Assembly: GCA_003342895.1 (NCBI GenBank) | Contig: PTFA01000055.1 | Coordinates: 2,945,629-3,009,628 of the forward strand | DNA length: 64,000 nucleotides | From: Casuarius casuarius | Lineage: Eukaryota > Chordata > Aves > Casuariiformes > Casuariidae | Reading direction: 5' to 3' | Translations under genes and position numbers: made by a program | Shown here: one piece after another, positions 1 through 13,839 of the stretch | Layout: each line of letters opens with the position of its first letter | Numbering within the stretch: the first letter of the stretch is position 1 | The notes under the pieces: generated by a model | Databases searched by the model: none | Told to the model about the DNA's origin: nothing | Seen by the model: only the letters and a program-made list of their open reading frames with translations

Positions 1-1939
1 CCAAACTCCTGCTGACTTCGTTTAAGTGCTTTGGGAGAACTACACGTAACCCATCAATAGGAAATTTCGCTCTTCAGGAAGGCCATGATATACATGGCCC
101 AGGCCTCAGCCTGGGGTAATGAGTTTGCCTCTTTCTGAGCTTGCTCTCCCAAGTAGCCTGCAGGTTGGTCATTGCAGCAGTTAAAGGCTCCTGCCTTGAA
201 GAAACATGAGAATATTCAGAGGAGCACCAGACTGCAGTACATACTACTTCACACAAAGAGAAAAATCCCCTTATCCTCCATTCTGGCTTGGATTACTTCA
301 AAAGACTCATAACAAGTTAGGGCTGTATATGTTTGCTACTGATTAAAATTGTGTCTTGGTGAGGCAAAATATAAACTCTGCACGAGGTCTGAGTGCTTGC
401 AGGTTATTTTCAAGTGTGGTGTGTATGGACTGAATAAGTTTGCCTCAGTAAGGACCTGGAAAAGCAGATTGTGAGTAATTGTGCTGTTTCCTTCCTATAC
501 TGTCAGATGGCACTTATGCCAATATAATGACCATGTGTCTTTCTAAAAACATCTCATCAGTGACTGCTTCTGGTAATGGACACTTATTTTTCAGTATACT
601 AAATCATGTAGTAACTTCGAAAAACATCAAACTTTTTTTTTTTTTTTTAAACAAAACTAAGATGGTCTCTCTCTCTACCGTGTTCTTCCAGGCATGAAAA
701 GTAGTATAGGGAATTAAGCTGTCCCTATAAGTTACTTTTCCCAAATACACATACTGAATGCGTGACAAATGGTTCCACTTTTCAGGATTTTTACAAAAAG
801 CAGACTTTTCTTCCCCAGAAGTATGTGGTTTCACGTTTGAGCAGTGACTTGGCTGACTATGCAAGGGAGTTGGAGACAGTCTTTCTAAAGGTTATTTACC
901 ATATGTCTAAAAACCACAATGTGTAATTGAGAAACAGAAAGCTGCTCTTGCACAGTGTTTGTACACAGATTAATATATGCTGGGGTTAAAGTGAACATTT
1001 AGTTTAATGAACTCATCATATTTGTTGGTTTTGTAGATGTTACAATGTGCACTGGGTTTACATTTTTGAAACAAAAGCAACAATCAGCAGCTCTTAGCTT
1101 TTCTATGTCAGATTTTTCCTAAATAGAATGCAAATACACTTTTATAATATTTAGTTTTTTATTGACATTGTTTATTTCATTTTTTCCTAACCATCAGTCC
1201 TGGTGATATCAAAAAAATGTAGGAGTAAGGACAATTTTTTTAACCAGGGTTGCTGTAACTGATTTACCTGCAGGTGTTAAAGCTTTATTTTGTTCCATGT
1301 TTGAGCAATGAAAATAAGTCACTTCTCATACTGATTTTGAACTTTTTCATGTTCATATTGATTTGAGCAACTTTTACTTTTCCTTCCTGATCTGTCTAGT
1401 ACTTCTAGAGTCAGGTTATATAAACTGCACAGTTCCCATGCACCAGAACAATATTTGATTTGCAGCCATGCAGAGACAGCTTGATTAAAACATTTTTCTC
1501 TCCTGCTTCTCAAGAAAATATTTCCGTTCCTACTGGGCTCTTACTAAAAACCTTATTTATATACAAAGTTAAGATTTTCTTGGACCTAATACTAGCTGAC
1601 AGTGTTTCTTTAAGTATGCTGATTTGCATTTTATGATTGTTTTAAATCTTAACTGTGTTCTGGTTCTACATCCATCAACAAGAGCAGTGGGTGGAGTAGG
1701 TCACATTATAATTCTGAATTTTGCAGTATATCTGATCTTGATTTATGCAGTTGTCTTCAATATGAATTGACAAGGCCAAGGTGTTAAGATTTAGGAAAAC
1801 TGTTCTCTGTGCCATACTGATGGGGAACAGTGATGGGGAAACCGATTTGAAGTTGTGCCAGCTTCGGTCTTGCTGGGTTGTCTGTAATGGCTAGGCTGGG
1901 GAGTGGACTCAAATTCATTACATTTCTTATTGCCTCCTG
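1..1939. other. Noncoding, AT-rich, no gene recognised
   Basis: I see no coding signal here. Short open frames on both strands lack any recognisable domain. The stretch holds a T16 run at 633-648. Around 430-470 a short piece (tgcctcagtaaggacc) resembles part of an old amniote palindromic repeat, but it is too short to call. Confidence 0.6.
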
Positions 1940-2410
1940 CGGTAACTTGAATTTGGGCTGCCTACAGATCCCACCCTCCCTTGTGGGGACCGTACCTAGG
2001 ACGGCGCTGCAAAGGCTAGGCAGAGGCAGGGCAGCAGTGACAAGGGCCAAGTGTGAGCCAGTTCTCCAGGGACTCCGTGGGCTTTTGCTTTTTCGCATGT
2101 TGTTCCCTGAGGGTTATTTGAAACCTGCATCTGAGTTCAGGCTGGGATCCTTGCTGTGCAGGCTCTCCGGGAGCTTGGAGACGAAGCTGAGCTCGGGGGC
2201 TCTGTATCAGTGCAGTGTTGGTACGTCTGAGTTAAGTGCTGGAGCAGGGAGCCTTGCGCGGCCCCGCGAGGTGTGAGGCACCCTCCTCTTGGAACGGTTC
2301 CTCCTTTAGCAGGCCACGAGGTGCTGAAACAAGTTGTCTCGTGCCAGGCGTGCAGGTCTGTTCTGCAGAGCCGCTTCCCTGCTGAAGGGAGGTTACCGTA
2401 TTGCTGCCAA
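1940..2410. promoter_or_regulatory. Small CpG-rich patch
   Basis: CpG dinucleotides are clearly denser here than in the flanks, with clusters such as gacggcgc near 2000 and gcgcggccccgcgagg around 2257-2272. The patch is also more GC-rich, which explains why overlapping open frames of about 100-130 codons appear on both strands. It could be a weak CpG-island promoter or an old GC-rich insertion. No TATA box, start codon in good context or splice donor clearly marks a transcript, so the regulatory call is an inference from composition. Confidence 0.3.
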
Positions 2411-5400
2411 CCAGTCTGGCTGCTGGGTAATTTTCCATCTCCTTACTGCAGGAGGAACAGTGTGCAAGTGTGTGCGTGTGTGTGAGAGAGGGGGTGTTGG
2501 ATACACAGAAATGAGAAGAATGGAACCAAATCTTCCAAAATGATTAAACTCCCATTGACTTCACGGGAGCAGGTTAGTTGCTGAAGTGCCCCAGTTAACG
2601 TGCTGCAGAAGCATACAAACGCCTGTTGCGAACTGCAGCGTGTCAGTTCTGGTTGTAGCGCTGTCAGAATTGCAGGGATGCTGGGGAAGGGTTCGGCCCT
2701 AATAGTGGTTTAGGCTATAATTCCCCGAGGAACCGATCACCTTTCTGAGCATTTGGTGCTTGCTAGTTGCTAAACAGCTATTGACAAGAGAGAGCTGTGT
2801 ATATTCACTGCTATCAGTCTTTAGTTTTTATCACCAGTATAAAAGCATATAGAACACAGGAAGGAAAGCAAAGCTAAAATTAAATGAATAGAAAGGCAGA
2901 ACAGCAGACTTTTCTCTGCGAAAGTTTTGTAGGAAAAATGTAAAAGGCCAGAATACCCGGCATTTGTCCACATCAGTGGTGGTCCTTTTGCAGATAAAAA
3001 CTGCTCTCCAGGGTCTAGATATCTAATAAAACTCTGTTAGGAGTGTGAGAATTAATCCTTAGGGAGGGGGAGAGGAAAGAGAAATGATTTTTGGAAAGAA
3101 CATTCTAACCCCTGTACGGAAGAGTGATACCAGCTGCAGAGGTGCCTTTGAGATGAGGGAAGAAAGTGAAAGTCTCTTGGATTTCTTCAGGTTCTTGAAA
3201 GTTTAACTGTGAACACAGAAATGTTTTTGCCAAGATAAATACAATAAGCAAGTGAATACTTTAAAAAATGATTGCAGCTTGGGAAAAAGCTAAAGACTGG
3301 CTGGAATCAGCAGTAGGTGAAAAGCTAGCGTTGTAGGTGTAATCTTTGTATTTGAGTGGAGATTAGTGCCTAAAGACATGATGATGTCAAATATTCCTCA
3401 GATGGGGGAAGGGAGAGCCAGTGCACCCAAGGAGCATGCAAACATTTATTTGGGGCATAACTCCCCGGGACTGAGAAATCTGGCAGAACTAATGAAATTA
3501 AGAACATGAGGAATTTTGTGTGCAAGGTGTGCTGCTTGTGTGAAAGCACAGGAGTCTAACCTAAAATAATGGATATGGTAAACAACTGGAGGAAGTGCAA
3601 AAGTAGCTGGGAGGATGAATGTGTTAACTCTGCTTTACTACTGTGCTGGTGAATATGAGCCTTCCTGACATCCCTGCACAACCACTTAATTTTTTTTTTT
3701 CCATTTCTTATAGAATGCTCCATCAAAACAGTCAGCTTGAGGGTAGATATATTGTCTTTAAAATCAGATTGTCGTTACCTCCTGCCAGCTCTCCACAGTC
3801 ACCAGAGACTGAAGCCAAAGCGGCTAGCTCACATGTGCACAGGACTTGGGGGCAGAGCGGGAGAGAGAACCATTTCTCTTGGTGCCTGGGCTTGCCTGAG
3901 GCAGGAATCCATCCTTGTGGCTGGTTTGTGGTCACATTAGCTGGTACTGGAGGAACACTGCTGGATCAATTGGCCTCCGTATTCCTATATATTTATTATT
4001 CCTGTAATTCCTATTTCAACAGCCTCTGCCTTGCTTAAGCAGTGCTGTAGTTTTAGCTAGCTTCCTTCTGGTTTCAAGCAGAACTCTGGCCAGTTGCCCT
4101 GGCAATTAAGTTGCATACCCCTGGCTTAAAGCTGCGAAAGTGTGCTGCAGGAAGTGTATTTATAACACTGGTGTAAGGTTGGGTTACTTCATTTTCACAG
4201 TGCAAGTAAAATAGTGATTAAATTTTTCTGCTTATTAAAACGTACTCTTAAATTTGGGTTATTTTCCCATCAGCAGTACTTCATATAATGTTTACAGTTG
4301 TATACTGCTACTTTTAATATTGCTCTAAAATGACCTTACTTCATGTAGCAGTGGATTGGAGTGGATAATTCAAAGCGAGTTACTTCCCCAGCTAGGTTAG
4401 CCTTCCTTCCTCTCTCCTGTTACATACTCTTCAAAAACAGGTCAGTTTTCTGAATTATTTTGTGCTTTGTGACTGCCTTTACAGTGTGGACAGAATTGCA
4501 TGGAATTGTTATTGTTGGGGCCAGCGAGAAAATAGGAGGTTGGAGTTTTTGGGGGTTAAGATCCTTGCCTGGAAGAGCTAGAAGACAAATAGGTTGCAGT
4601 TCTCTTTCTAATGGATACATATTCAACATTACAAGCACTAGGTAGTGGAGCCAGTGCCCTGTGTAACTTACTACCAGCTTCCTTCCATCATAATCAACCA
4701 GATGTGCATGCAAATTAATGAGCTGAGTCCTTAATCAGGAGCTGGTGTTCCAATAATTACATCCCAGTTCCTTGAGGGCTTGTGAAGTATTGATTTAAGG
4801 ACATCTTTGGCTTGAAAGTATGTATGTGAGGGAGTGTTTGGAGACTGCGAAGTAGCTCTTAATCTTCTCAGAAGCCATGTTTGTTTGATCATAATATAAA
4901 TCATGTAGCACTGTAAAATCATACTCTTCCAACAGCTGGGAAAGGTTGCTCTGTGTGTGTATTCTGGTATATGTGAATCATGTTTAGTATTTGAAGAGAA
5001 TAAACCTTGGGAGGGTATGCAATCTTTAAGAGTTGGTGTCGACCTCTAAATCAATAGATTTATTGCACACAAATTCCATAAAGTGTGTTCCTGTGGACAC
5101 AGGGGACAAGTCCTTCCTAAATGTGCAGTGTTACCTGTGACTTTGACTTTCACTGAATTGAGATCACAAGAAACTTACTAATACATAAGAAAGGTAAAGC
5201 TGAAGATTAGATTTCAGGCAAACACTAAGCGTGAAGAAATCCTAGCTTATCAGAACCTGATGGCGTTGTGCCATTAGCTCCTACTGTGTCAAGATTTTGC
5301 GCTAGTTGTCTTAATGCTGCAGTTAAATAGCTGATCCTGCAGGCCTTTTATCTTATAACTCTGCTTGGCATCTGACTAGGGTATAAGATAGATGAGGAGG

Positions 5401-7093
5401 GAATGCTGAATCCTAAATACAATAGCCGCCTTCAGTTTGCTTGAAAACAAAAGGTATATTGTAATGCTGCATATGTTCCTGCTTTCTACTCCTTCCTGTA
5501 CCTTGTTTTCTCAGCTTAATTTTCATCCAAGTTGGTATGTTGAGGAAGCAATTAAGTTATTGGTATCAAAAGAGGTGCTTCAAAAACTAGCAGTCACCTT
5601 TCTTTTCTCCACAGACGACTTCTATAAAATTGAAGGCGCTGCGGCCAAGGATGCTGGTGCATGTATTTGTGTTATAAGCTGTAAAAGCTGTGGTTATTTA
5701 GAGAGAAAAGAGTCAAAGGGCAGGAGGGGGAAAAAAGGAAAGAAATTGAGATAGTAACTCACTAATTTCAGACTTTACTGTGTGACAAGACAGCCCTAAT
5801 TGGGCTTGAACTTATGATAACTCTTGTGACTGTCTCATGAAACATGTGAGACCTTGGCTGATACTAACTGAACAGGCCATTGTCTGTCTTTCTACTAGCA
5901 AAAGAACATAACAAAACTGACCACTAGGTGAATGAATAGATTGACTCCCCCCCAACCATTTTGGATTTTCTATGATTTCTTTCGTTAGTAAACAGGGTAG
6001 AATGCAAATGTTTTACTGCTGAACACTAATCTCTTCTTAGCCCCCATACTAAGCAAAATACCTCCCTCCTTATATCTGTGAGGACAATGTATAAATATTG
6101 ATTTAATACGTAATGCACTGATGTCAAAACCTCAAGTTTCCAGTTTTGCACAAAGCTATTGAAGAACCTGGGTGGTTTGGTATAGGAACTGAGAAAACTG
6201 ATTCCAGAGTGGAAAGAAGGGAAGGTTATTTTGAAGGCTTTAGATTATTTGCTCACTTGTCATTATTTTATCCAAACAATGATAGAGCTTCCCCCAGCTA
6301 TATTTAACTCTGAGGTCACTAATGTTCAAGGTGATTTTTATTTTTTTTTCCCTTCACCTTTCAAGTCTGGCAATGTTGTGTCCTTATGGGACCTGTGAGA
6401 GATAACATATACTCTGCATCCATCAGAGGGTATAGTTTGCAGAAGGATTACATTTGCTGTACTCAAGGACAATTAACTTTCTTTTGAAACATGGGGAGTA
6501 TTTTCCAAACCTTAAATTAAAAAGTTCTGTCTACGTCAAACTCTTGATTTCCAGGAAAGATGAAGACTGCTCATCAGGATTATATCAACACTGGAATTTC
6601 TAACCTAAACACTATCAGGCTAAATGCAAAAGCCCTAGTAGAAATTGCTGACCTTTTGTATGATTACAGCCTCTGCCCTGCTGAAGAACCATAAACGAAT
6701 CATTATGCAATGAAATGTAAACAGGATGCTGCCCTTCCATTGCATCTTTGTTTACCAACATGTGCTCATTTGAACTGCAATGATATTAAATTAGGTGACA
6801 TCAGCAATTTTTAGCAAAATATGGATCCACCTTCAGTGCTGTGGAAGTGGGTATAGTTCTACCCCCTCCACCTCCTTCCCCCAAGCACAAACTAAAGCCT
6901 GCGGAGTTCTCATCCTCTTCTACTCAGCCTGAATATTCTTGTTTTGAGACTGGTTAGGATAAAAGTTAGTAGTGATGGCTGAAGTGTATGGATTGCATAC
7001 TTTGGGGCTTTTTTCATTCAGGTTTCACCTGGAACCACAAACCAACCAAGTCTCACAACAAAATGAGAGTTGATGTCTCTTTTCTCCTGCCAG
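2411..7093. other. Noncoding, no gene recognised
   Basis: The stretch contains a short (TG)n-type microsatellite at about 2468-2490. At 2545-2565 the phrase cccattgacttcacgggagc matches the core of a widespread old amniote palindromic repeat. The remainder is unique AT-rich sequence with scattered short open frames of no recognisable content. Confidence 0.55.
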
Positions 7094-7132
7094 GCTTCTT
7101 ACCCACATGAAGGAGAAGAGTCAGAAGCCACG
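7094..7132 (+). other. Candidate 39-base microexon
   Basis: A pyrimidine-rich acceptor (tctcttttctcctgccag, ending at 7093) is followed by 39 bases and then a consensus donor (gtaagtcc, starting at 7133). The length is a multiple of three. In the first frame the segment reads ASYPHEGEESEAT, hydrophilic and acidic, as alternatively spliced neuronal microexons often are. The second frame is also open. I do not recognise the protein. No neighbouring exon with a compatible phase was found, so this could be a chance splice-site pairing; in 64 kb several such pairings are expected. Confidence 0.25.
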
Positions 7133-10100
7133 GTAAGTCCTAGAGGTTCAAAGAACATGGAATAGAGTAGCCAGTATAACTGTGTTGGTTTGGTTCATGT
7201 CCATGCAAGTTGGCTGTGTCTTCACTATGCTTTCCTTCTTTGCTACTTGGTGTGGGTAAAGCCATGGGAATTTTGTCCTTTGTCTTCTGGGATTGTGACA
7301 GCAATTGGAAAGCAACCAGAAAACCTGATGGTGAGCCAAAAGGGTTCATGAAGGTATTAGACAAATTAATGGAAATAAATTGAACACACAAACCTTGTTT
7401 CTCAAACAAAATTTTGTAAAGGTACAAAATTTTGGAAGCTGGGGTAACGTCCTGAGGAATTATCACTATGGTTCAATTCTTCTTTCACCCATGCTTCTGT
7501 TGGTGGCTACTGGGGGTGGCAGGGTACTAAAAGTTAGATGGACTTAGTCTAAACTGTAATTGTTCTTATGAGTAGTTCTAGTGAGGTCTGGATTCATAAC
7601 AACCTCAATTTTCTGTCTGGAGTTGACTTTATGATGTCTTTGGACTCTGTCAAGCTTGTGATCAGCATTGTTGGGCTTTAGAAGAGGGCACTGATTTTAT
7701 GCTCTGGGCATCCTGACACTATTTCAAGGCTGGGGGGGGGTGTTAAAAGTTTGTTATGTAAGGTAGGATTTGATCCATAAATAACAAAATCACAGTATAG
7801 TATCATGGTAGAGATGGAGGAGAGAGCAGTGAAGTATATGGATGAAAATTCTTTGGAGATGCTTTGGGGAGCAGAGAATAAAAGGGTGCAAGGGACACGC
7901 CGACGTTTGTAAGAACTGAATTCTCAAATTCAGTTTGGGGTGACTCCTGGTAGTCTGTGTGCCTTTTTCTCCCAGTTAGCTCACTTTTGGACTATCTTGT
8001 GTCATATTGCATCTGTTTTCATAAGAGGAGATGATTGAAAGGGGATTGAAATCTGGTTGAGAGTCTTGATCCACAGCAGTCAAAGGGTTCAAAGATTGTT
8101 GATAGCCTTCCTGAATCAAAATAGCTCAGGTCTGGATTTTTTTCATCACAATTGTACAGTCCGAGATTGCTGCTTTATCTGTGGGAGATACAAACACAGA
8201 TTTTCAGGCCATTCAACAGAGAGCGTGATTAGAGCAAGCCTGGATTTGGGTTGCCAGTTCTGTGCTCCGTTATGGCCTCTGGTAAGATGAACTCTCTGCA
8301 ATAGGTCTGGGATTTGTCTAAGCTATAATAATACTCTTTCACCCTTTAACTCTGGACATCAGCACTGCCTGGAAGCACTAGTGTCCTTCCTGCTCTCCAC
8401 TAAGCAAATCCTTTCAAGCAGGCTCTGAGCTGTAAAAGTCATTCTGTCCTTACAGTGGGTTTTCTAAGAGGAGCTTCCCTCTTCAGCCCCTTTGTGTGAC
8501 ATACAAACAACTCCCCTATGGAGATTTTTTTGGCTGATGTTGAAAAACATGCTGTGCATTTTCCTTTAGATCCTGTCACATCACTCTTTCCTCTGGGGTG
8601 AAGAAGGGGTTGGCATATATGAGGGAGTATCAGAGAAGTTCCTATTATAGTTGTCCAAAGGGGGTTGCTGAACAAAGTTCCTTTCACACTTTATTTCACC
8701 CCTTCTCCTTTGCTGTCAAAGAAGCAATGACAGTGCTCTCTGGATTTAAAACTGGGTAATCCTGGTTATAGTGCGTTGGGATGGTCCAGTTTATTTCTTG
8801 ATGCTATTTTGTTCCTTGGAAAAAAAAAATTGTCTAAAGATGAAAATTACTCTAATTTGCATCCCAAGCATGGATCAAAAAGGATGGAAGCAACTAGCCA
8901 CAGAAATCTCAGATGATTCTGGTTTGAAGCATAACATCAGCTCATGTGAACCAGCTACATGTGCTGTTTGAGTTCTTCGTTATTCCTGCCTGATTACACG
9001 TGCATTTGTTTAGTTTTGGATCTTGTTACAGCAGGCGCACTGAAAGCTATCTCATCTCCAAAGCTATCGTGGGGTGGATATAAACAGCTAGAAATCCTGG
9101 CTGTAGAGTTGTATCTTGTTTAGGAGACAGAGAATGTAAGAACGGGAGCAGAGAAACGGACCTTTTCTCCACAAGATTGCTACAAACAAGCAAATCTCCA
9201 CAGGAAACTTGAAGCTCTCTTTTTCTTTGTCATCCTTCTTGGGATAGGAGCGGGAGATTGTTTATTTTGTTTTTTTTATTGTAGATGGATTTTAGGAACC
9301 ATTTTGGGTCTTTCATAAATTGCACTGAAGCTTTTTACTATCTCCAGAACAACAGGAATGAATCTGAAAAGTTTTCAATTAAGCTAGGGCTTTTTTCCTA
9401 CATCACAGTCTTCAAAGTTTGCTTGTCTGTGTGAATACATATATGCAGTAAACTCCTGCTAGCAAGTGATGCTCTTGCCGTTCATTAGAAGAAAAGTAAC
9501 ATTCCAGAAAGGCTTTTTATGTGATTTACAATGTTCAGTTGCAAAGCACACCTAGACCATGAAGAGTTAAGTCCCAAATGTCAGTAAAAAAATAATTTTT
9601 AAGTCTTGGATTTGAAACGTTGAATATTGTGGGACCCTTCTCAAAGACTGATCAGTGAGCCCTAAGCTCTGCAACAGTTGGAGGCTGGGAAAAGAGAGTT
9701 ATACCTTAAGCAACTTAAAAAGATCATTTCACCTGCACTTACAAAGTGATCTTTGTTCTGTTGCATTAACTTGGGAATTCGTAATTGAGCTATGCCCCAG
9801 ACAGGTACTGTTGTGTACATTCAGTGCTAGTTTTTGCCATTGTGTTTCCTTGTTTTTACTCCAGGCTTTTTATGCCTGAAAACAGCAAAATGGCTTTGAT
9901 TTAAACAGTGTGTTACAAAAGGTTGTATGGATTTGCAGTCTAACATTGATAATCACGCACACTGCAGACACCTTCAGAAAGTTGCTGTCTTTCTCCATCA
10001 TTATTACTTCACAAAAATGATAATTTTGATAGGATATTAACTATTGCTGTATACATCTCCTTTTGGTAATGGTTGTTGTGAAGTTCCCTGTCCCGAATGT

Positions 10101-11187
10101 TGACCAGTAAGATCCTAGATTTGAACTGATTCTTCTGGCTTGGGAACATCTAGTGCTATGTGCTTAAGGATACTCCTAGATCAGCTAGATGAAGCTGTTA
10201 TGAAGAAAGCCCTTATCTTTCATCCGTTCACTAGCCATCTTTATCTCTGCTAGCCTGGGAATGAGCTACAAATTTGGGTGAAGTTTCATGAGCTTGCCAG
10301 AGCCAATCTAAAAAATCATTGCTATTGCAAAAGAATTTTACTTCTGAGGCAGTTGCCTACTGGCTATATGGTCCTCCCTCCTCCAGTCCCCATTGAAATA
10401 GCTTGGATGCTCTCTGACCTCTCAGTGAACTGATTCAGCTCCTTACTTTGACTTACACTGACACAAACAACACCCCCCCACACACACACTTGCTTTTTGC
10501 TGAGATGAGAGTAGAACTGTGTCTCCGGGTGACTGAGAGTTGTTTGCTTGGCCCATCTTGTAAAATTTCACCTTGGCTGTCGGACAGAACCAGTCTGCCT
10601 AAATGGAATTCCCAGTAGTATTTTAAAAAGAAATCAAATCGTTGGTGTAGCTCTGCAGCTGACATTCTTCCATGCACTTTCACGTTAGCATGACCCGTAA
10701 GTGTAGCATCTCATAAATCGCCAGCGTGATCTGAAACCAGCTGATCCAGAAGGAAGTACACCAAGCGCGTACAAATAGTGTGGTGTTTGGAGACTGCATG
10801 GTCCATGGAAATGAAATGGTCTTAGTGTGTATCTTATCCTGACAAAGCTCATATCTCTTGTTTATCTTCTGCCATTCTGAGCTAATAGGTTCAAATTCAG
10901 ACTTTTTGTTATTATACAATGAAGTAATTAAAAATATTAAGCAAAACAAAGATAGATTAACTATTTTGATATACTTTGCCTTTCCTCTAAATCAGTCAGA
11001 TTCCCCTGCAATTTTATGTGGGCATATAGGAAAAGTACGTGATGGGCAAGCAGAGAACACAGGACAATTTCTTAAATGTAACAATTGTGTTTATGAAGAA
11101 GGAGAAATTGCATGTGAGAGCTTGCTTTTAGCCATTGGAATGTATCTGGACTACTTGTTATCCTTACTAAATTTGTTCAACCTGTGA
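7133..11187. other. Noncoding, no gene recognised
   Basis: Unique sequence with a G9 run at 7732-7740 and a C8/(CA)n tract at 10471-10490. An exon-like stretch ends at a possible donor (gtaagatg) at 8282, but the preceding acceptor is weak. I see no protein family in the open frames. Confidence 0.55.
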
Positions 11188-12245
11188 TTTTTTTTCCATA
11201 GCTTCCTCATCAGTGCCTAGTTCAGTCTGTTGTTCTGGGTGCCTATGCATGGTGCGATCCCCTTCGGTTCCTGCTCAAGCCTCCCAGCATCATGATTGAC
11301 CCTAGTGTTGTGCTCGGCAGGATGGGGAACAGCATGCTCAAGGATGTACAAGAGTCGCTGTTAGGAACAGGCACTTTTCTGGATGCAGAATATGAGTCTT
11401 GCTGTTCTAGTGACTGGTCCTCCATAAAGGAGGAGGATGTCCTGCAGGCCCTATGGTTTGTAGCAAAATTGAAGCAGAGCATTAAAAGTGGTGTTTTCTA
11501 AGAAGTAATTTTGTTTTGTAAATAATGGCAGACTTATCATTCACACTCATGTCCTGTTTTACCCCAGCTCTGGTGCATACTGGGCACTCAATGCAGCGTG
11601 TTTATCCTGATGGGTCTTAGCACCATGTCTCTTCTTTTTCTGCCATTTCTGTTGTGCAGAAGGACAGATAGTAGCTGGGAATTCCCACAGGAGAGTAAGG
11701 AAGTCCTCTGGCATTGTACATTTTGGTGCAGTGAGTGTGCCAGGTCACAGGTAAGCCATGCTCTTAGGCTGCAGCATGTTGCAGCAAGCATGATGTGGTC
11801 TAACCTTGCTGAGGGCTTTAGGTGACTTGTCACCCACAGAAGAAGCATGCAGCTTCTCAGGCATATTGAGCAGAGCATCGCTGCACCAAAGGGTTTAATT
11901 CTGGGGGAAGCAGCAAGTTCTCCTGCAAACTGTGTGGCCTGTCTGGGGATGACAACCCAACTCATGTTGCTGGAACATGGCATTGCTTGTTCAAGGATTT
12001 CCTCCTCCTCAGATTCCCAGATAGCAAACCAACTTGTTCCCAGCACTATTGCTTATTTATGCAGTTGTAAATCAATGCACAGCACAGAAATAAATCCTGT
12101 TAACAAATCATCAATCTTTTCCTCCCATCTTCCTGATATATTTAGATGTAAAAGCCAACCTTCTCCTGTCTCTTTATCCAGCCTCAGCATGCTTTTAGAT
12201 GTCACTAATATATGGTGTTTAAATGCCAGTTTACATAGGTAAGGG
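11188..12245. other. Patch rich in open frames and splice-site look-alikes
   Basis: This patch has the longest overlapping open frames in the left half: 152 codons on the minus strand at 11588-12046 and 131 codons on the plus strand at 11847-12242. It also has several strong plus-strand splice-like signals. Acceptor-like tracts end at about 11203 (tttttttccatag) and 11659, and donors lie at 11751 and 12239. No frame resembles a protein family I know. It may be a decayed transposon, a pseudogene, or exons of a noncoding transcript. Confidence 0.25.
11660..11750 (+). other. Candidate 91-base exon
   Basis: A strong acceptor tract (tttctgttgtgcag, ending at 11659) and a consensus donor (gtaagcc, from 11751) bracket 91 bases. 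The first frame has a stop and the other two are open, one of them basic (beginning GQIVAGNSHRRVRKSS). Two open frames over 30 codons is not decisive. No matching flanking coding exon was identified. Confidence 0.2.
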
Positions 12246-13839
12246 CATATTTACAGAACACAATAATAAATTTCTTTTCCCCCTAAAAGAAGTTCTATAT
12301 ACTTTCCTGTTCTTCTTTTAGGTGATGCGTAATATTGCTGTATGACAGTGCTGCAGAATCTTCCCAGGTTATTCTGGATTTGTAGGAAAGCGGTATGTTA
12401 GGTTAGGCATTTTATTTGCTGAGTAGGCATAATCTATATAAAATTCTGCATTGTTTCTATGTAAGTGGGACCTAAAATGTGTTTTCATGTACTTAAGACA
12501 CTTTTTAAGATGCCCAGAATGTGACGGCTGATAGGAAGTCACCAACCATTGCTGCTGCATCTGTCCTCTACATTCATGTTTTTCTTCTTGTAACACACTA
12601 GTCAAGTGCTCAGATATGGCATGTTAAGATGTAAACAAAGCTAAGACCACATAAGTTCATTGATAACCTCTGTCCGTGGCAGATGACCCTTACTGCATGA
12701 CTGTATACTGGAAATTGTTTTCAAGCCTAATTGAAGTTAGACAGATACTTTCTGAAGTTCAAATTTTTCTGCATGTTTTGGGGTCTTAGAAGTCCTTGGC
12801 ATGCTTTTACTTTGCAGTCGTTGACCCAGTTAATGAAGAAAAGTAGGTCTTCTCCATTATAGAACCACTAAACTGTTTGGTAGACTGACCCATGCTCAGT
12901 TGATCAGACCTTCACCTTTTTTTGATGAGGAGTGGTACATGCCTAAAATGTGTGAAGGAACGGAAAGGACTAAGGGAGTGGGGGAAGAGGCAGTAAAGAG
13001 GCAGCATAGTCAGAGGGACAATAGGCATTTGGGGAAGGATAATAAAAGAGAGGAAAATATCCTCTAAGAAGGAGAGTCAAGTTTGTGTTGTAGAAAGCCT
13101 GTCTCCTCCTTTAGCTGCAAAAAATACATTATTTGTTAAGGCTGCTTAATGCTTTCCATTAGAAGACTTTGTTTTCTTATTACTTGGCCAGATTTTAACT
13201 GCATGGACTAAAATTCTGAGTGCTGGGAGTCTGTCTCAAGCTGACTCTCATATGTACGTAGTTTTGAAGGGGATTGTTGGAGGGTGGGGAGGGTTTTGGC
13301 CACAGCTGCTCAGCCACCTTTGAGAATGTACACAGGGAACTTTGAATGGAAAGAGACATGAATCACTTGGGACAGCAAACCCAGAGAGAAGAGATTAGCC
13401 CTGGCTGGAAAATAAAAATACCGTTGAGATGAGAAGAGAGAAGTGAAGCTGAGGACTAGACAAGGCTATAAATTGATGGTAATGGAAAAGATGTGCCTGG
13501 GGCAAGAAAATGTTGAGCACAGTGGACAAGAAGGGGTCAAACTTGGGCTAGGTTGGGCAGAAGGGGTCTGGGCTACCTAGAGCACTCTTTCCACTGGAGC
13601 CTGGGATGGAGCTCAGCAGGGGCAGTATGGAAATAAATCCATTCATGTACAGGTTTGGTTAGATATTCTAATGATGAATGCCATAGGGAAGCTCAGTGGG
13701 AGAATAATAGTTATGTTGTCTGACTGCAGTTTGAATAGTGGGCAGTAAAGACATGAGAGCACATACTGAACAAAGAGAATCAGAAATGCTGATTGAGCAA
13801 AAAAAAAATCGTAGGGGAAGGGTTGATTTAACAGAACCA
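12246..13839. other. Noncoding; purine-rich stretch at 12953-13081
   Basis: No gene is recognised. Between about 12953 and 13081 the plus strand is strongly purine-rich (for example gggagtgggggaagaggc). A second purine-leaning stretch lies at about 13330-13560. These could be decayed repeats or simply skewed sequence. Confidence 0.5.

Noticed and set aside
12182..12238. 57-base segment with acceptor and donor look-alikes
   Set aside because: Two of three frames contain stops, and no partner exon is found.
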